From NCBI GenBank assembly GCA_021845645.1, contig JAJZVM010000003.1:62001-126000 (forward strand): 64,000 nt of DNA, written 5' to 3'. A program made the translations under genes and the position numbers. Of the stretch, positions 48,508 through 57,751 are shown one piece after another. The first letter of the stretch is position 1, and each line of letters opens with the position of its first letter. The notes under the pieces were generated by a model that worked only from the letters and a program-made list of their open reading frames with translations, was not told the origin of the DNA and made no database searches. This DNA comes from Bacillota bacterium. Its GTDB lineage: Bacteria; Bacillota_E; JAJZYS01; JAJYTV01.

Positions 48508-49983
48508 CTAGTGCAGGGGCCTCGGCCGTGGCTGCTCCTCACCCTCCAGTGTCAGGTATCCGAGATCGGACTCCTCTTCCATCGGGCCGAGCGGCAGACG
48601 GCAGCCGGTCAGCGCAGCCGTCATGGGCGTAAGGGCGACCATGTCCTGACGGCCGAGTTCCGCCAGGGCAACCTTGCCCAAGGCGCGCATGCCGGTCTCG
48701 ATCTCTGCCGTGCTGGAGCGCAGGAACGCGGTCGCGTGCCGCTCGGCGTCGCGGACGGAGAATCTGCCGCGATGGCTGCCGCTCGCGAAGATCATGCTGT
48801 AGGGAGGCTCCCACGGCACGAGGTTGGTCGCCTGCTCGGCGATGCTGGCGACGACGACGCTGGTCCCGAGGTAGCAGGCATCCGCGCCCAAGGCGAGGGC
48901 CTTGAGGCACGTCCCTGGCGTGTGCAGGCCCCCCGCCGCCAGCAGGCTGATCTCCGCACGGCGGCCCAGGCGGCGCAGGTGGGCGTCCGCCCGCGCGACG
49001 GCGTGCATGGTAGGCAGGCCGAAGTCGTCCTGCAGGATCGCTGGCCCGCCGTGCGTGCCACCCTCGGCGCCGTCCAGGCAGATGAAGTCAAGGTGTGCGC
49101 CACCGAGACGGTCGAGATCCTGCTCGAGGTGGTCGGTGGCGGCCAGTTTCAGTCCGACCGGCACGTCGTACGTCTCGCGCAGCCGTTTGACGAGACGGGC
49201 GAGATCTTCCGCGTCGCGCACGCCCTGCAGGCGGCCGTCGATCACGGCGTCCTTGCCTGCCGCGAGACCGAAGGCGGTGCGCTGCTCAGGGCGGACGACG
49301 GCGGAGGAGGTGCGCATCGGGGCCCCCGCCTGCGCGCCCTGGCCGATCTGGATCTCGATCGCGTCCGCCGAGGCCAGGAGCTGCGGGTGGTTCTGCGGCG
49401 ACATCGGCCACGTGCCGCGGTGGTACTGCACGATGAGCTTTCGGGCCTCGCGCCGCTCCTCGGCGAGGTAGGCCTCGCCCGTGTTGGTCGCGGTGCCCGC
49501 CTGGTTCGCGGCCCGTGCAAGGGCTACCTTGAGGTCCTTCGTGAGCGCGCCGCCGTAGGACATGCCGGCCACGAGCAGAGGCGTATCCACGCGCAGCGGC
49601 CTCTTGGCCCTCGGTCCGATCACGACCGAGAGGTCCACCTTGGCGTCCTGGGTGAGAGGCGGCCGCCCGAGCTGTGCGGCGTTGAAGAGGAGATCCTGCC
49701 ATGGCGAGAACTGCCGCGGGGTGCCCAGCGGACGCTGGATCACCTGGCCGTCAGAGCCGGCACGAAGCATCGTCTCGCCCATCGTCTGCAGGCCGAGGCG
49801 GCGCATCGCGTTGATCAGGCTCAGCACGTTCCCGGTGTAGCTCTCGTGCACCAGGATGCGCACGAAGCGGCGTCCGAGCGCCTGCATCAGCGGCGTGAAG
49901 GCTATGGCCAGGAGGGCGGAGAGGATGAGGCCGGCGACCAGGCTGCCGACGAGAGCCCAAAGAAAAGACACCGCGGATTGCAC
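48508..49983 (-). CDS. membrane-anchored FMN-binding glutamate-synthase-like protein
   Basis: 491 residues, GTG 49983; a later GTG at 49971 lies 11 bases after GGAGG and may be the true start. An N-terminal helix (FLWALVGSLVAGLILSALLA) precedes a domain like the central FMN/synthase barrel of glutamate synthase (GltB): VAGMSYGGALTKDLKVALA, TNTGEAYLAEERREARKLIV, EIQIGQGAQAG, DFICLDGAEGGTHGGPAILQ, LLAAGGLHTPGTCLKAL. The glutaminase domain and, apparently, the Cys cluster of the [3Fe-4S] site are missing, so it is not a complete glutamate synthase. Function of these stand-alone proteins is unknown. In line with TrkA genes upstream on the same strand. Confidence 0.85.
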   Translation of the reverse strand: MQSAVSFLWALVGSLVAGLILSALLAIAFTPLMQALGRRFVRILVHESYTGNVLSLINAMRRLGLQTMGETMLRAGSDGQVIQRPLGTPRQFSPWQDLLFNAAQLGRPPLTQDAKVDLSVVIGPRAKRPLRVDTPLLVAGMSYGGALTKDLKVALARAANQAGTATNTGEAYLAEERREARKLIVQYHRGTWPMSPQNHPQLLASADAIEIQIGQGAQAGAPMRTSSAVVRPEQRTAFGLAAGKDAVIDGRLQGVRDAEDLARLVKRLRETYDVPVGLKLAATDHLEQDLDRLGGAHLDFICLDGAEGGTHGGPAILQDDFGLPTMHAVARADAHLRRLGRRAEISLLAAGGLHTPGTCLKALALGADACYLGTSVVVASIAEQATNLVPWEPPYSMIFASGSHRGRFSVRDAERHATAFLRSSTAEIETGMRALGKVALAELGRQDMVALTPMTAALTGCRLPLGPMEEESDLGYLTLEGEEQPRPRPLH

Positions 49984-50011
49984 CTCCGCGGTGTACTATT
50001 CCCGTGCGGGT

Positions 50012-50677
50012 TCAGACCTCTGCGCCGAACAGGAGACGCGCGAGCTCCTTCTCGCGGTCGCTCTGGGCCACGGCGATCACGCGGTCACCTTTGAGGAGCT
50101 GCGTGCGCCCGTCCGGAACGATCACGCCGCCGGCGCGGAGCACCGCCACCAGCAAGGCCCCCGCCGGCAGGCTGACGTCCGCGACGCTCTTGCCGATCAT
50201 GGGCGAGGACTCGACCATGTCGAGCTCGAACAGGTTCACCTTCTCGGCGGCGAGCGGCAGAAGCTTCTGGATGTGGCGCGTGTCGACCTCGCGCTGGATG
50301 AGGTCCGTGATGATCTGCGTCGAGCTCACGGCGGTGCCGGCGTCCAGCACCCGGAAGAGCGCCTCGTTCTTCGGGTTGTTGACGCGGCCGATGGTGCGCT
50401 GGACGTTGAAGAAGGTCCGCGCCACCTGGCACGTGACCAGGTTCGTCTCATCCTGGCCGGTCACCGCGGTGACCACCTGTGCGCGGGACGCCCCGGCGAG
50501 CTCCAGGCCCGCCGGCGTCGAGCCGTCGGCATGGACCAGGATCTCGCCCAGATCCAACTCGAGCTTGCGGCAGACCTTCTCGTCACGCTCTACGATGGCG
50601 ACTTCGTGACCCTCCGCCAGAAGGGTCTTGGTCAGGTAGTAGCCTACCTTGCCGCCGCCGACGACGATCACATACAT
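50012..50677 (-). CDS. TrkA/KtrA-type potassium-channel regulatory protein (RCK_N + RCK_C)
   Basis: 221 residues. The Rossmann RCK_N domain has VIVVGGGKVGYYLTKTLLAE and the acidic VAIVERDEKVCRKLE (nucleotide-binding Glu), AVTGQDETNLVTCQVA and RVNNPKNEALF. Residues ~135-221 form an RCK_C domain (VNLFELDMVESSPMIGKSV, GRTQLLKGDRVIAVAQSD). Such proteins gate Trk/Ktr potassium uptake according to NAD(H)/ATP or c-di-AMP; RCK_C is a known c-di-AMP-binding domain. The membrane subunit (TrkH/KtrB) is not in the window. It follows an RCK_N-only gene by 52 bp. Confidence 0.93.
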   Translation of the reverse strand: MYVIVVGGGKVGYYLTKTLLAEGHEVAIVERDEKVCRKLELDLGEILVHADGSTPAGLELAGASRAQVVTAVTGQDETNLVTCQVARTFFNVQRTIGRVNNPKNEALFRVLDAGTAVSSTQIITDLIQREVDTRHIQKLLPLAAEKVNLFELDMVESSPMIGKSVADVSLPAGALLVAVLRAGGVIVPDGRTQLLKGDRVIAVAQSDREKELARLLFGAEV

Positions 50678-50729
50678 CTTCCTGGCGCCGGTCGCGCGCA
50701 GCGCGCCGGCAGGTCGCCTCCTTGCAGGT

Positions 50730-51164
50730 TCAGTGTCCGGCAGGCTGGGACGGGGCTTCGCCCGACCCGGACTGCAGCATCTCGAAGAGCGCGTCAGCCG
50801 CGAGCTGCGTCGGGCAGACCGACTGGATGCCGAAGGTCTGCAGCAGAGGACCGGTGCGCGGGTCGTTCACCCGCGCCACGACATGCCGCACCTTGAAGAT
50901 CTGCTCGGCGGTCTGCGCGATCATGATGTTGGAATTGTCGTGGTCGGTGACGGCGACGAGCGCATCGCACTCCTGTGCGCCGGCACCGCGCAGCACGTCG
51001 ACGTCGATGCCGGTGCCAAGGATCTGCTCGACATCGCTCAGGTCCGCAATGCGCTCGAAGCGTGCCGGGTTCCAGTCGACCACCGTCACCCGGTGACCTG
51101 CCCCGGAAAGGCTGCGCGCGAGCGACGATCCCAGCCGACCGCATCCTACGACTATAATGAACAT
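50730..51164 (-). CDS. TrkA-type protein, RCK_N domain only
   Basis: 144 residues from ATG 51164, seven bases after GGAGGGA. FIIVVGCGRLGSSLARSLSG with VTVVDWNPARFERIADL (nucleotide-binding Asp), AVTDHDNSNIMIAQTAEQIF and VVARVNDPRTGPLLQ show one RCK_N domain; the RCK_C domain is lacking. With the two-domain gene that follows it forms a pair, possibly a hetero-oligomeric ring. The last ~20 residues are Ser/Gly/Pro-rich. Divergent from the Nudix gene. Confidence 0.9.
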   Translation of the reverse strand: MFIIVVGCGRLGSSLARSLSGAGHRVTVVDWNPARFERIADLSDVEQILGTGIDVDVLRGAGAQECDALVAVTDHDNSNIMIAQTAEQIFKVRHVVARVNDPRTGPLLQTFGIQSVCPTQLAADALFEMLQSGSGEAPSQPAGH

Positions 51165-51205
51165 GAGACGCTCCCTCCGCAGTGACAGGAAGTTGGGGTG
51201 GCGGG

Positions 51206-51601
51206 ATGACCGAGCAGTCGGCAGGCGGCATCGTGGTGCGTGGGGCGCAAGTCCTGATGATCCGTGACCGCTACGGCCGCTGGACGTTTCCCAAGGGACA
51301 CATCGAGGCGGGTGAGACGCCGAAAGAGGCTGCTGTGCGCGAAGTGCTGGAGGAGACCGGCGTGCGGGCGAACGCTGGCGAGCGGCTGGGTCAGGTGGGC
51401 TATACGCTGTCGGGTGGCAACGACAAGCAGGTGATCTACTTCTACATGACCTATGAGGGCGGCGAGATTCAGGCGCTGCAGGCCGAGATCGCTGAAGCGT
51501 GCTGGCTCGGGTTCGACGAGGCGCAGGAGCAGGTCCAGCGCTACGGCTACCCGGGCTATCGCGGCCTGCTGCGCAAGGCGAAGGAGATCGAATCCAAGTG
51601 A
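51206..51601 (+). CDS. Nudix hydrolase
   Basis: 131 residues from ATG 51206 (GGGGTGG upstream; GTG 51182 is also in frame). The Nudix box is complete: [20 protein letters not shown] followed by TGV. It is preceded by [20 protein letters not shown] and WTFPKG. Hydrolyses nucleoside diphosphates linked to another moiety; the short form with WTFPKG resembles diadenosine-polyphosphate/ADP-ribose or mRNA-decapping RppH-like enzymes, but substrate is not settled. Divergent from the TrkA genes. Confidence 0.93.
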   Translation: MTEQSAGGIVVRGAQVLMIRDRYGRWTFPKGHIEAGETPKEAAVREVLEETGVRANAGERLGQVGYTLSGGNDKQVIYFYMTYEGGEIQALQAEIAEACWLGFDEAQEQVQRYGYPGYRGLLRKAKEIESK

Positions 51602-51635
51602 CCTTCCGCCGCTTTTCCTCCCACCTTCGCAAAAA

Positions 51636-51662
51636 GGGACCGACCGCAGCGCGGACGGTCCC
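51636..51662 (-). terminator. intrinsic terminator of tRNA-Pro
   Basis: On the minus strand a GGGACCG...CGGTCCC stem with an inner CCG/CGG pair-set is followed by TTTTT, eight bases after the tRNA CCA end. Confidence 0.85.
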
Positions 51663-51669
51663 TGGAATA

Positions 51670-51748
<79 letters not shown>

Positions 51749-51859
51749 AAGCACAACGAAAGTATAGAGTCCGCTTCGGCGGCTGTCAAACGCGGCAGGG
51801 CCCTGAAAACGGCCTGCTGGACGGCCGGTCGCAGTGACCAAGGGAGAGCGGAGGCACAC

Positions 51860-53773
51860 ATGGATCTACGGCTGATCATCGGTACCGCGGGACATGTCGA
51901 CCATGGCAAGACGGCCCTGATCAAGGCCCTGACGGGCCACGAGACAGACCGCCTGCCTGAGGAGCGGGCGCGCGGCATCTCGATCGAGCTCGGCTTCGCT
52001 CCGTTCACGCTGCCGTCCGGCCAGCGCGCGGCCGTTGTGGACGTCCCCGGCCACGAGCGGTTCATCCACCACATGCTGGCCGGCGCCCAGGGCATGGATC
52101 TCGTCCTGCTCGTCGTGGCAGCCGACGAAGGCGTCATGCCGCAGACGCGCGAACATCTCGAGATCCTTTCGCTGCTCGGCGTAGCGGAGGGCATCGTCTG
52201 CCTGACCAAGGTCGACCTCGTCGACGCCGAGTGGCGCGAGCTGATCGAGGCGGACCTGCGCCAGGAACTGCGGGGCACGCTCATCGAGGGCGCGCCGATC
52301 GTCGGCATTTCGTCCTTGACCGGCGAAGGCATCCCACAGCTCCAGGCCTTGCTCGAGGAAGCCGTCGGGCGGCTGAGGCCCCGCAGCGCGCTTGGCCCCG
52401 CACGCCTGCCGATCGACCGTGTCTTCACTCTGCCGGGCTTTGGCACGGTCGTGACCGGGACGCTCGCGTCAGGCGAGATCGCCGTGGACGACCGACTCGA
52501 GCTGGTACCGGGCCATCTGCCGGTGCGCGTGCGCGGGCTGCAGTCCCATGGCGAGCAGCGCGAACGGTGCCGTGCGGGCGAGCGGACGGCCGTGAACATC
52601 GCGCAGATCGACCGCGAGGACGTCGCGCGCGGCCAGGTGCTCGCGACCCTGGGCAGCGTCCGGGAGACGTCCCAGGTCACACTCGATCTCAGCCTGCTGC
52701 CCGAGGCTCCGCCGCTCGCGACGCGCGCACGCGTGCGCCTGCACATCGGCACGACCGAGGTGATCGGGCGCATCGTGCCGCTCACACGACACGAGATCCC
52801 GCCGGGAGGGCAGGATTTCGTGCGCTTCCGCGGCGAGACGGCATTCGCCGCCGTCGTGCGCGACCGGGTGGTCGTACGCACCTTCTCACCTGCGCGCACC
52901 GTCGGCGGGGGGTTCGTCCTGGACCTTCAGGGCCGGCAGCGCCGCGGGCACCCGGAGGACATCGAGGAACTCCGGCGCAGACGTCAGGCGTCGCCGGCCG
53001 AGATGGTGCTCGGTGCGGTGCGCCGGCGCTTTGCGGCCGACGCGCGGTCGCTCGCGCAAGAGCTCGGCCTCGACGTCGGCAGCGTGGAAGAGCAGACCCG
53101 CGTCCTGGTGGACGAAGGGCGGCTGCGCCGCGTCGGCGAGATCTACCTCGATCGCGAGGAACTCGAGGGCCGCGTCCAGGCGGAGGATGTCCGCATGCGC
53201 GCCCTCTGGTCGGAGGACCCTCTCTGGCGCGGTCTAGACCGCGCGCAGTGGCGGCGGGAGGTCGTGCCGGAGGTCGCCGTGCGGGAGGCGGCGCAGCTTG
53301 CGTCGGAACTCGCGTCGGAAGGCCGGATCAGGCTGGAGAACGAGCGCGTGCGTCCCGCCGGAAACGCTGTGGAACTGCCCGAGGAGCTCGTGGGATTGCT
53401 GGGAGGCCTGCATGCCTTCGTCGCATCGGGAGGGCTCGGGCCGCCTCCGCCGACCGAATGGCCCGGAGCGCGGCGACTCACTGCGCAGCGCCTTCAGGAT
53501 CTCATCGCGTATCTCGTCGAGGGCGGCACGATGGTGCGGGCAGGCGACGTGTATTTCTCGCGGGCAGCGCTGGACGAGGCGGAGCGCAAGGTGCGCGAGC
53601 GGCTCGCGGAGGGGCGCGAGGCGACGACCGCCGAGCTGCGCGAGGCCCTCGGCACCACCCGCAAGTACGCCGTGCCGCTGCTCGAGCACTTCGACCAGGT
53701 GCGCCTCACGCGGCGCTTCGGCGACGTGCGCCGGCTGATCGCGCCAGGGGAGGCGACGGACAGTGGCGCTTGA
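51860..53773 (+). CDS. selB: selenocysteine-specific translation elongation factor SelB
   Basis: 637 residues from ATG 51860, with GGGAGAGCGGAGG upstream. GTPase motifs are specific to Sel[56 protein letters not shown], and [12 protein letters not shown]. Domains II-III and four C-terminal winged helices (SelB-WHD, ~400-637) follow; the last binds the SECIS hairpin. It delivers Sec-tRNA to UGA codons. selA, selC and selD are elsewhere, and I see no selenoprotein in the window. It overlaps the next gene by 11 bases. Confidence 0.95.
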   Translation: MDLRLIIGTAGHVDHGKTALIKALTGHETDRLPEERARGISIELGFAPFTLPSGQRAAVVDVPGHERFIHHMLAGAQGMDLVLLVVAADEGVMPQTREHLEILSLLGVAEGIVCLTKVDLVDAEWRELIEADLRQELRGTLIEGAPIVGISSLTGEGIPQLQALLEEAVGRLRPRSALGPARLPIDRVFTLPGFGTVVTGTLASGEIAVDDRLELVPGHLPVRVRGLQSHGEQRERCRAGERTAVNIAQIDREDVARGQVLATLGSVRETSQVTLDLSLLPEAPPLATRARVRLHIGTTEVIGRIVPLTRHEIPPGGQDFVRFRGETAFAAVVRDRVVVRTFSPARTVGGGFVLDLQGRQRRGHPEDIEELRRRRQASPAEMVLGAVRRRFAADARSLAQELGLDVGSVEEQTRVLVDEGRLRRVGEIYLDREELEGRVQAEDVRMRALWSEDPLWRGLDRAQWRREVVPEVAVREAAQLASELASEGRIRLENERVRPAGNAVELPEELVGLLGGLHAFVASGGLGPPPPTEWPGARRLTAQRLQDLIAYLVEGGTMVRAGDVYFSRAALDEAERKVRERLAEGREATTAELREALGTTRKYAVPLLEHFDQVRLTRRFGDVRRLIAPGEATDSGA

Positions 53774-54470
53774 GATCCGGGTCGCCGTGCGCAAGCTGCC
53801 GCGTCACGCCCTCAACTGGAGCGGCGACCAGGCCCAGGTGGTAGAGCGCGCGAGGGGCGGCGTCTCGCTGATCATGGCCGACGGGCAGGGCAACGGCGAG
53901 GCCGCCCGGCGGACGGCGCTGCTGGTCGCGAACCGCTGCGCCGGCCTGATCTCGGAGGGCGCGCGCGACGGCGCGACCGCCAGGGCGGTACACGACTTTC
54001 TCTACGCTCAGCGGGGCGGCAAGGTCTCCGCGACCCTCACCATCGTCTCTGCGGACCTCGAGGCGCATGCGCTCCTCGTGTCGCAGAACGGGCCGGACGT
54101 CGTGCTGGTGCGCCGCCAGGGGGTGGTCGAGAGGCTCCTCTGCCCTTACGGGCCGATCGGCGTCGATCCTACGACCAAGCCCTTCGTGCATGAGTTCCCG
54201 CTGGGTGAGGGGACGATCATCGTGGCGCTCTCCGACGGCGTGCTCGCACCGGACCGCTGGTCTGGCGGCCATGCGGTGCTCGACGGTATCGGCGATCTCG
54301 TGCGCCGTGGGGCCGAGAGCGCCGTCGAGGAACTGGCTCAGGCGATCCTGGATCTCTCCCACGGCGAAGCCAAGGGGAGGCCGAGGGACGACATGACCGT
54401 GGGGGTGTTCGGCATCTGCAGCGTGACGGAGGCGACAGCGCGCGTCTTCAGCCTGCACCTGCCGGCGTAG
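53763..54470 (+). CDS. SpoIIE/PP2C-type serine phosphatase domain protein
   Basis: 235 residues from GTG 53763 inside the end of selB (GGGGAGG upstream). LIMADGQGNGEAARRTALLV contains the metal-binding Asp-Gly of PP2C/SpoIIE domains. IIVALSDGVLAPDRWSGG and RPRDDMTVGVFGI provide the other metal-ligand Asp residues (SDG, DDMT). There is no sensor or membrane domain, so it is a minimal stand-alone phosphatase. These enzymes usually dephosphorylate anti-anti-sigma (STAS) proteins; no such partner is near. Confidence 0.85.
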   Translation: MALEIRVAVRKLPRHALNWSGDQAQVVERARGGVSLIMADGQGNGEAARRTALLVANRCAGLISEGARDGATARAVHDFLYAQRGGKVSATLTIVSADLEAHALLVSQNGPDVVLVRRQGVVERLLCPYGPIGVDPTTKPFVHEFPLGEGTIIVALSDGVLAPDRWSGGHAVLDGIGDLVRRGAESAVEELAQAILDLSHGEAKGRPRDDMTVGVFGICSVTEATARVFSLHLPA

Positions 54471-54471
54471 A

Positions 54472-54840
54472 ATGACCGTGCCTGTCGCCGTCGTCGGCGT
54501 GTCTGCAGCGGGCAAGTCGACCCTCGTGGAGCATCTGTGCCTGCGCGGCTACGACGCGCACTGCCTGCCGCAGGAGCACTCGAGCGTGCGTGACCTCGCG
54601 CGGGCGCTCGGCTACCCTTACGTCGTGGTGCTCGACGCCGAGATCGAGACGGTGCGCCGCAGGCGCGGGGTGGGCTACGGACCAGAGCGGGTGCAGGTGG
54701 AGCGGGACCGCCTGAAGGCGGCGATCGCCCGCGCGGTCATCTACGTCCACACCGACGGCCTGGGGCCGGTGGAGGTTGCCGACCGCGTCGAGTCCGCCTT
54801 GCGCAAGAAGGGGGTTGAGCCCGATCGCCGTAACGCTTGA
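54472..54840 (+). CDS. small P-loop NTPase-like protein
   Basis: 122 residues starting one base after the phosphatase stop. PVAVVGVSAAGKSTLVEHLC is a clear Walker A. VVVLDAEIETVRRRRGVGYG follows the strand, with RAVIYVHTDGLGPVEVADRV at the end. The protein is too short for a complete kinase; it resembles the core of adenylate-kinase or shikimate-kinase-like folds. I do not recognise a family. Context: coupled to phosphatase and HD genes on either side. Confidence 0.72.
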   Translation: MTVPVAVVGVSAAGKSTLVEHLCLRGYDAHCLPQEHSSVRDLARALGYPYVVVLDAEIETVRRRRGVGYGPERVQVERDRLKAAIARAVIYVHTDGLGPVEVADRVESALRKKGVEPDRRNA

Positions 54841-55483
54841 GACCATCGCCGGGCGCCAGGATGTGCACGAGTTCGTCCTCGCGGCCAACGCAGCCCTGCG
54901 GGCCATGGGCTACACCGAGCACGGCACGCGCCACGTGGGGCTTGTCGCGAAGATCGCCCGCCGCGTCCTCGTGGAGCTCGACTACCCTCCGCGCGACGCG
55001 GAGCTCGCGGCCATCGCGGGTTACCTGCACGACATCGGGAATATCGCGGGGCGCAACCATCACGGCCAGTCGTCGGCCCTGCTCGCCTACCCCATCCTGC
55101 GCGAGGCGGGCATGCCCTCCGACGAGATCGCGCTCGTGCTCGGGGCGATCGGCAACCACGAGGAGGAGTACGGCGAGGCGGTCTCTCCGATCTCGGCGGC
55201 CCTGATCCTCGCCGACAAGTCCGATGTGCACATCAGCCGCGTCCAGACGGAGGACCCGGCGCAGTACGACGAGCACGACCGGGTCAATGCGGCGGTGCGC
55301 CGCAGCCAGCTGCTGATCGATCGCGAGGCGGCGGTGATCACGCTCGCGTTGCAGATCGACGATTCCGTCTCACCGATGAACTACTTCGAGATCTTTCTGA
55401 GTCGCATGGTGATGTGCCGGCGCGCCGCCGACGTGCTGCACTGCCGCTTCAGCCTCACCGCCAACGAGCACAGGCTCCTCTAG
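54815..55483 (+). CDS. HD-domain phosphohydrolase
   Basis: 222 residues from TTG 54815, overlapping the P-loop gene by 26 bases; the ribosome binding site (AAGAAGGGGG) is close to the start, so the exact start is uncertain. HD-domain metal motif: GTRHVGLVAKIARRVL, GYLHDIGNIAGRNHHGQSS, LVLGAIGNHEEEYGE and ALILADKSDVHISRV. Residues ~150-222 include a small C-terminal region. HD enzymes hydrolyse phosphomonoesters, nucleotides or cyclic dinucleotides; the HDIGN motif resembles stand-alone COG2206/YqeK-like proteins, but the substrate is unknown. Last gene of the selB transcript. Confidence 0.85.
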   Translation: MSPIAVTLETIAGRQDVHEFVLAANAALRAMGYTEHGTRHVGLVAKIARRVLVELDYPPRDAELAAIAGYLHDIGNIAGRNHHGQSSALLAYPILREAGMPSDEIALVLGAIGNHEEEYGEAVSPISAALILADKSDVHISRVQTEDPAQYDEHDRVNAAVRRSQLLIDREAAVITLALQIDDSVSPMNYFEIFLSRMVMCRRAADVLHCRFSLTANEHRLL

Positions 55484-55541
55484 TCAAAGGGAAAGCTGCG
55501 CCGCCGCACCACGCCGGCCCTCTGCTGGCACCTGCGCGCGG

Positions 55542-55570
55542 TGGACCATGTGACGCGGTTCCCGTATAAT
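55542..55570 (+). promoter_or_regulatory. promoter of secDF
   Basis: TGGACC (55542-55547) and consensus TATAAT (55565-55570), spacing 17 bp, 38 bp before the secD start. Confidence 0.75.
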
Positions 55571-55608
55571 GCCGTGTGGACTTCATTTGTCGTGGAGGAG
55601 GACAAGCC

Positions 55609-56811
55609 GTGCGCGGCCGCGGAATTCTCGGCCTCATCCTGATCGTGGTCGTGGTGGCCGCAGTGTACGCGTACTTCACCGCGGTCAGCCCGATCACGCG
55701 CTATGTGAAGGAAGGACTCGACCTCAAGGGCGGTGTGCATGTCGTCCTGCAGGCCACCCGGCCGGCGACGCACGCCGACATGCAGAAGGCGGAGACGATC
55801 ATCGGCTACCGCGCGAACAAGCTCGGTATCTCGGAGCCGTCGATCCAGCAGCAGGGAACGGACCAGATCGTCGTCGACCTCGCGGGCGTCAAGAACCAGG
55901 AGCAGGCGATCAAGCTGATCGGCCAGACGGCCCAGCTCGTCTTCAAGGCGCCGAACGGCTCGGTGATCCTGACGGGCAAGGACCTCACGTCCGCCTCGGC
56001 GTCGCTCGATCCGAACTACGGGCCGATCGTCAACCTGCAGTTCAACGCCGAGGGCACGAAGCTCTTCGCGGCCGCGACGCAGAAGTACCTCGGCCAGATC
56101 ATCTCGATCTGGCTTGACAAGAACATGATCGAGAACCCGCAGGTCAAGTCGGCCATCACGGGCGGCCAGGCGATGATCTCCGGCGGCTTCTCGAACCTCA
56201 CCCAGGCGCAGCAGATGGCGGACCTCCTGAACTCCGGCGCCCTGCCGATCCCGATGCGCATCATCGAGGCGCAGACGGTCTCGCCGACCCTCGGTCAGGA
56301 CTCGATCCATGCAAGCGCGGTGGCGATCCTGATCGCCATGGCCCTGATCATCCTCGTGATGCTGGGCATCTACCGCTACGCGGGCTTCATCGCCGACATC
56401 GCGCTCGCGATCTATCTGGTCCTGGTCGTCGGGGCACTCGTTGCCTTCGGCGCCGTCTTGACGCTGCCGGGCATCGCAGGCATCATCCTGTCGGCGGCCA
56501 TCGCAGTCGACGCGAACGTCATCATCTTCGCGCGCATACGCGACGAACTGCGAGCCGGACGCACGATGGGCGCCGCCATCGATCACGGATTCAAGAACGC
56601 CCTCAGGGCCATCATGGACTCGAACGTCTCGACGGTCATCGCGGCTGCCGTGCTGTACTACTTCGGAACCGGCGAGGTGCGCGGCTTTGCCGTGACGCTG
56701 ATCATCGGCGTCCTGGCGAGCTTCGTCACGGCCGTCGGCGTGACGCGCTACCTCTTGCGCCTCTCCGAGGATACGGTGCTCGTGCGCAACCAGAAGCTGT
56801 TCCTGGGCTAG
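55609..56811 (+). CDS. secD: protein translocase subunit SecD
   Basis: 400 residues from GTG 55609, after GGAGGAGG. N-terminal helix GILGLILIVVVVAAVYAYF, then VKEGLDLKGGVHVVLQA, the SecD D1 motif. The periplasmic P1 region follows (QLVFKAPNG, LNFNAEG-like LQFNAEGTKLFAAAT), and the C-terminal five-helix bundle has LPGIAGIILSAAIAVDANVI and EELR-type IRDELRAGRTMGAAI. It uses the proton-motive force to aid late steps of Sec-dependent export. SecD and SecF are separate here, unlike the fused SecDF of B. subtilis. About 150 residues shorter than E. coli SecD. Confidence 0.95.
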   Translation: MRGRGILGLILIVVVVAAVYAYFTAVSPITRYVKEGLDLKGGVHVVLQATRPATHADMQKAETIIGYRANKLGISEPSIQQQGTDQIVVDLAGVKNQEQAIKLIGQTAQLVFKAPNGSVILTGKDLTSASASLDPNYGPIVNLQFNAEGTKLFAAATQKYLGQIISIWLDKNMIENPQVKSAITGGQAMISGGFSNLTQAQQMADLLNSGALPIPMRIIEAQTVSPTLGQDSIHASAVAILIAMALIILVMLGIYRYAGFIADIALAIYLVLVVGALVAFGAVLTLPGIAGIILSAAIAVDANVIIFARIRDELRAGRTMGAAIDHGFKNALRAIMDSNVSTVIAAAVLYYFGTGEVRGFAVTLIIGVLASFVTAVGVTRYLLRLSEDTVLVRNQKLFLG

Positions 56812-56821
56812 AAAGGGGGAC

Positions 56822-57751
56822 GTGAGACCAATGCCGCACTTCGATTTCATCGGACACCGCCGCACCTGGTTCATCGTCTCCCTGGTCGTCCTCGTGGTCG
56901 CCTTGGGCAGCCTCTTCCTGCGCGGCCTCAACCTCGGCATCGACTTCACCGGCGGCATCACCTACAACCTGCAGTTCCAGAAGCCGGTGAGCGCAACCCA
57001 GATCCGCACCGTTCTGGAGCGTGAGCACATCGGCACGTCGGTCATCCAGCTCGTCGGCACGGAGAGCGGCCAGGTGTCGCGCACGGTGCTCCTCGAGACA
57101 CCGGCGCTCACGGAGACTACCCGCTACAATCTCCAGAACGCTCTGAGTTCCCAGGTGGGCAAGTACCAGATCACGGGTCTCAACAAGGTGACGGGCACCT
57201 TTTCCTCCGAACTGGTGCAGGCCGGCATCCTGGCCGTCCTGATCGCTTCGCTCGCGATCGTCATCTACATGATGATCCGATTCGACTTCCGCTTCGCCCT
57301 CACGGGCATCGCGGCCATCTTCTACGACGCCATCGTGACCCTCGGCCTCGTCGCCTTGATCCACTTCCAGATCAGCCAGAACATCGTGCCGGCCGTGCTG
57401 ATCATCATCGGCTACTCTCTGAACGACCGAATCATCATCTTCGACCGCATCCGTGAGAACATGCGCCTCAGAAAGCGCGGCGAGTCGCTCAAGGAGCTCA
57501 CGAACCGCTCCTTGAACCAGACCCTGGCACGGTCGATCATCACCGCCGTCGTCGTGATCCTCGCCATGCTCGCACTGCTCATCTTCGGCGGATCGACGAC
57601 GCAGGACCTCTCGGCCGCCATCCTGATCGGCGTCGTCTTCGGCGCCTACTCGTCGATCCTGTTCGCGAGCCCGCTCTGGTACGTGTGGGTGGATGCCGGT
57701 GAACGCGCAAGCGCCCCCGCCGCCCGCAAGAGCGCCAAGGCCGAGCGGTGA
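56822..57751 (+). CDS. secF: protein translocase subunit SecF
   Basis: 309 residues from GTG 56822; ATG 56831 would give the usual MPHFDFIGHRRTWFI opening but is 12 bases from GGGGG. GIDFTGGITYNLQF is the SecF counterpart of the SecD D1 motif. QAGILAVLIASLAIVIYMMI, GIAAIFYDAIVTLGLVAL and GYSLNDRIIIFDRIRENMR (the conserved cytoplasmic D-R motif) show the six-helix SecF bundle. It ends in a basic tail. It partners SecD; the next gene overlaps its stop by four bases. Confidence 0.95.
   Translation: MRPMPHFDFIGHRRTWFIVSLVVLVVALGSLFLRGLNLGIDFTGGITYNLQFQKPVSATQIRTVLEREHIGTSVIQLVGTESGQVSRTVLLETPALTETTRYNLQNALSSQVGKYQITGLNKVTGTFSSELVQAGILAVLIASLAIVIYMMIRFDFRFALTGIAAIFYDAIVTLGLVALIHFQISQNIVPAVLIIIGYSLNDRIIIFDRIRENMRLRKRGESLKELTNRSLNQTLARSIITAVVVILAMLALLIFGGSTTQDLSAAILIGVVFGAYSSILFASPLWYVWVDAGERASAPAARKSAKAER

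Noticed and set aside
48508..49983. Annotation as glutamate synthase large subunit
   Set aside because: The glutaminase domain is missing, the length is a third of GltB and the protein is membrane-anchored; only the FMN barrel resembles it.
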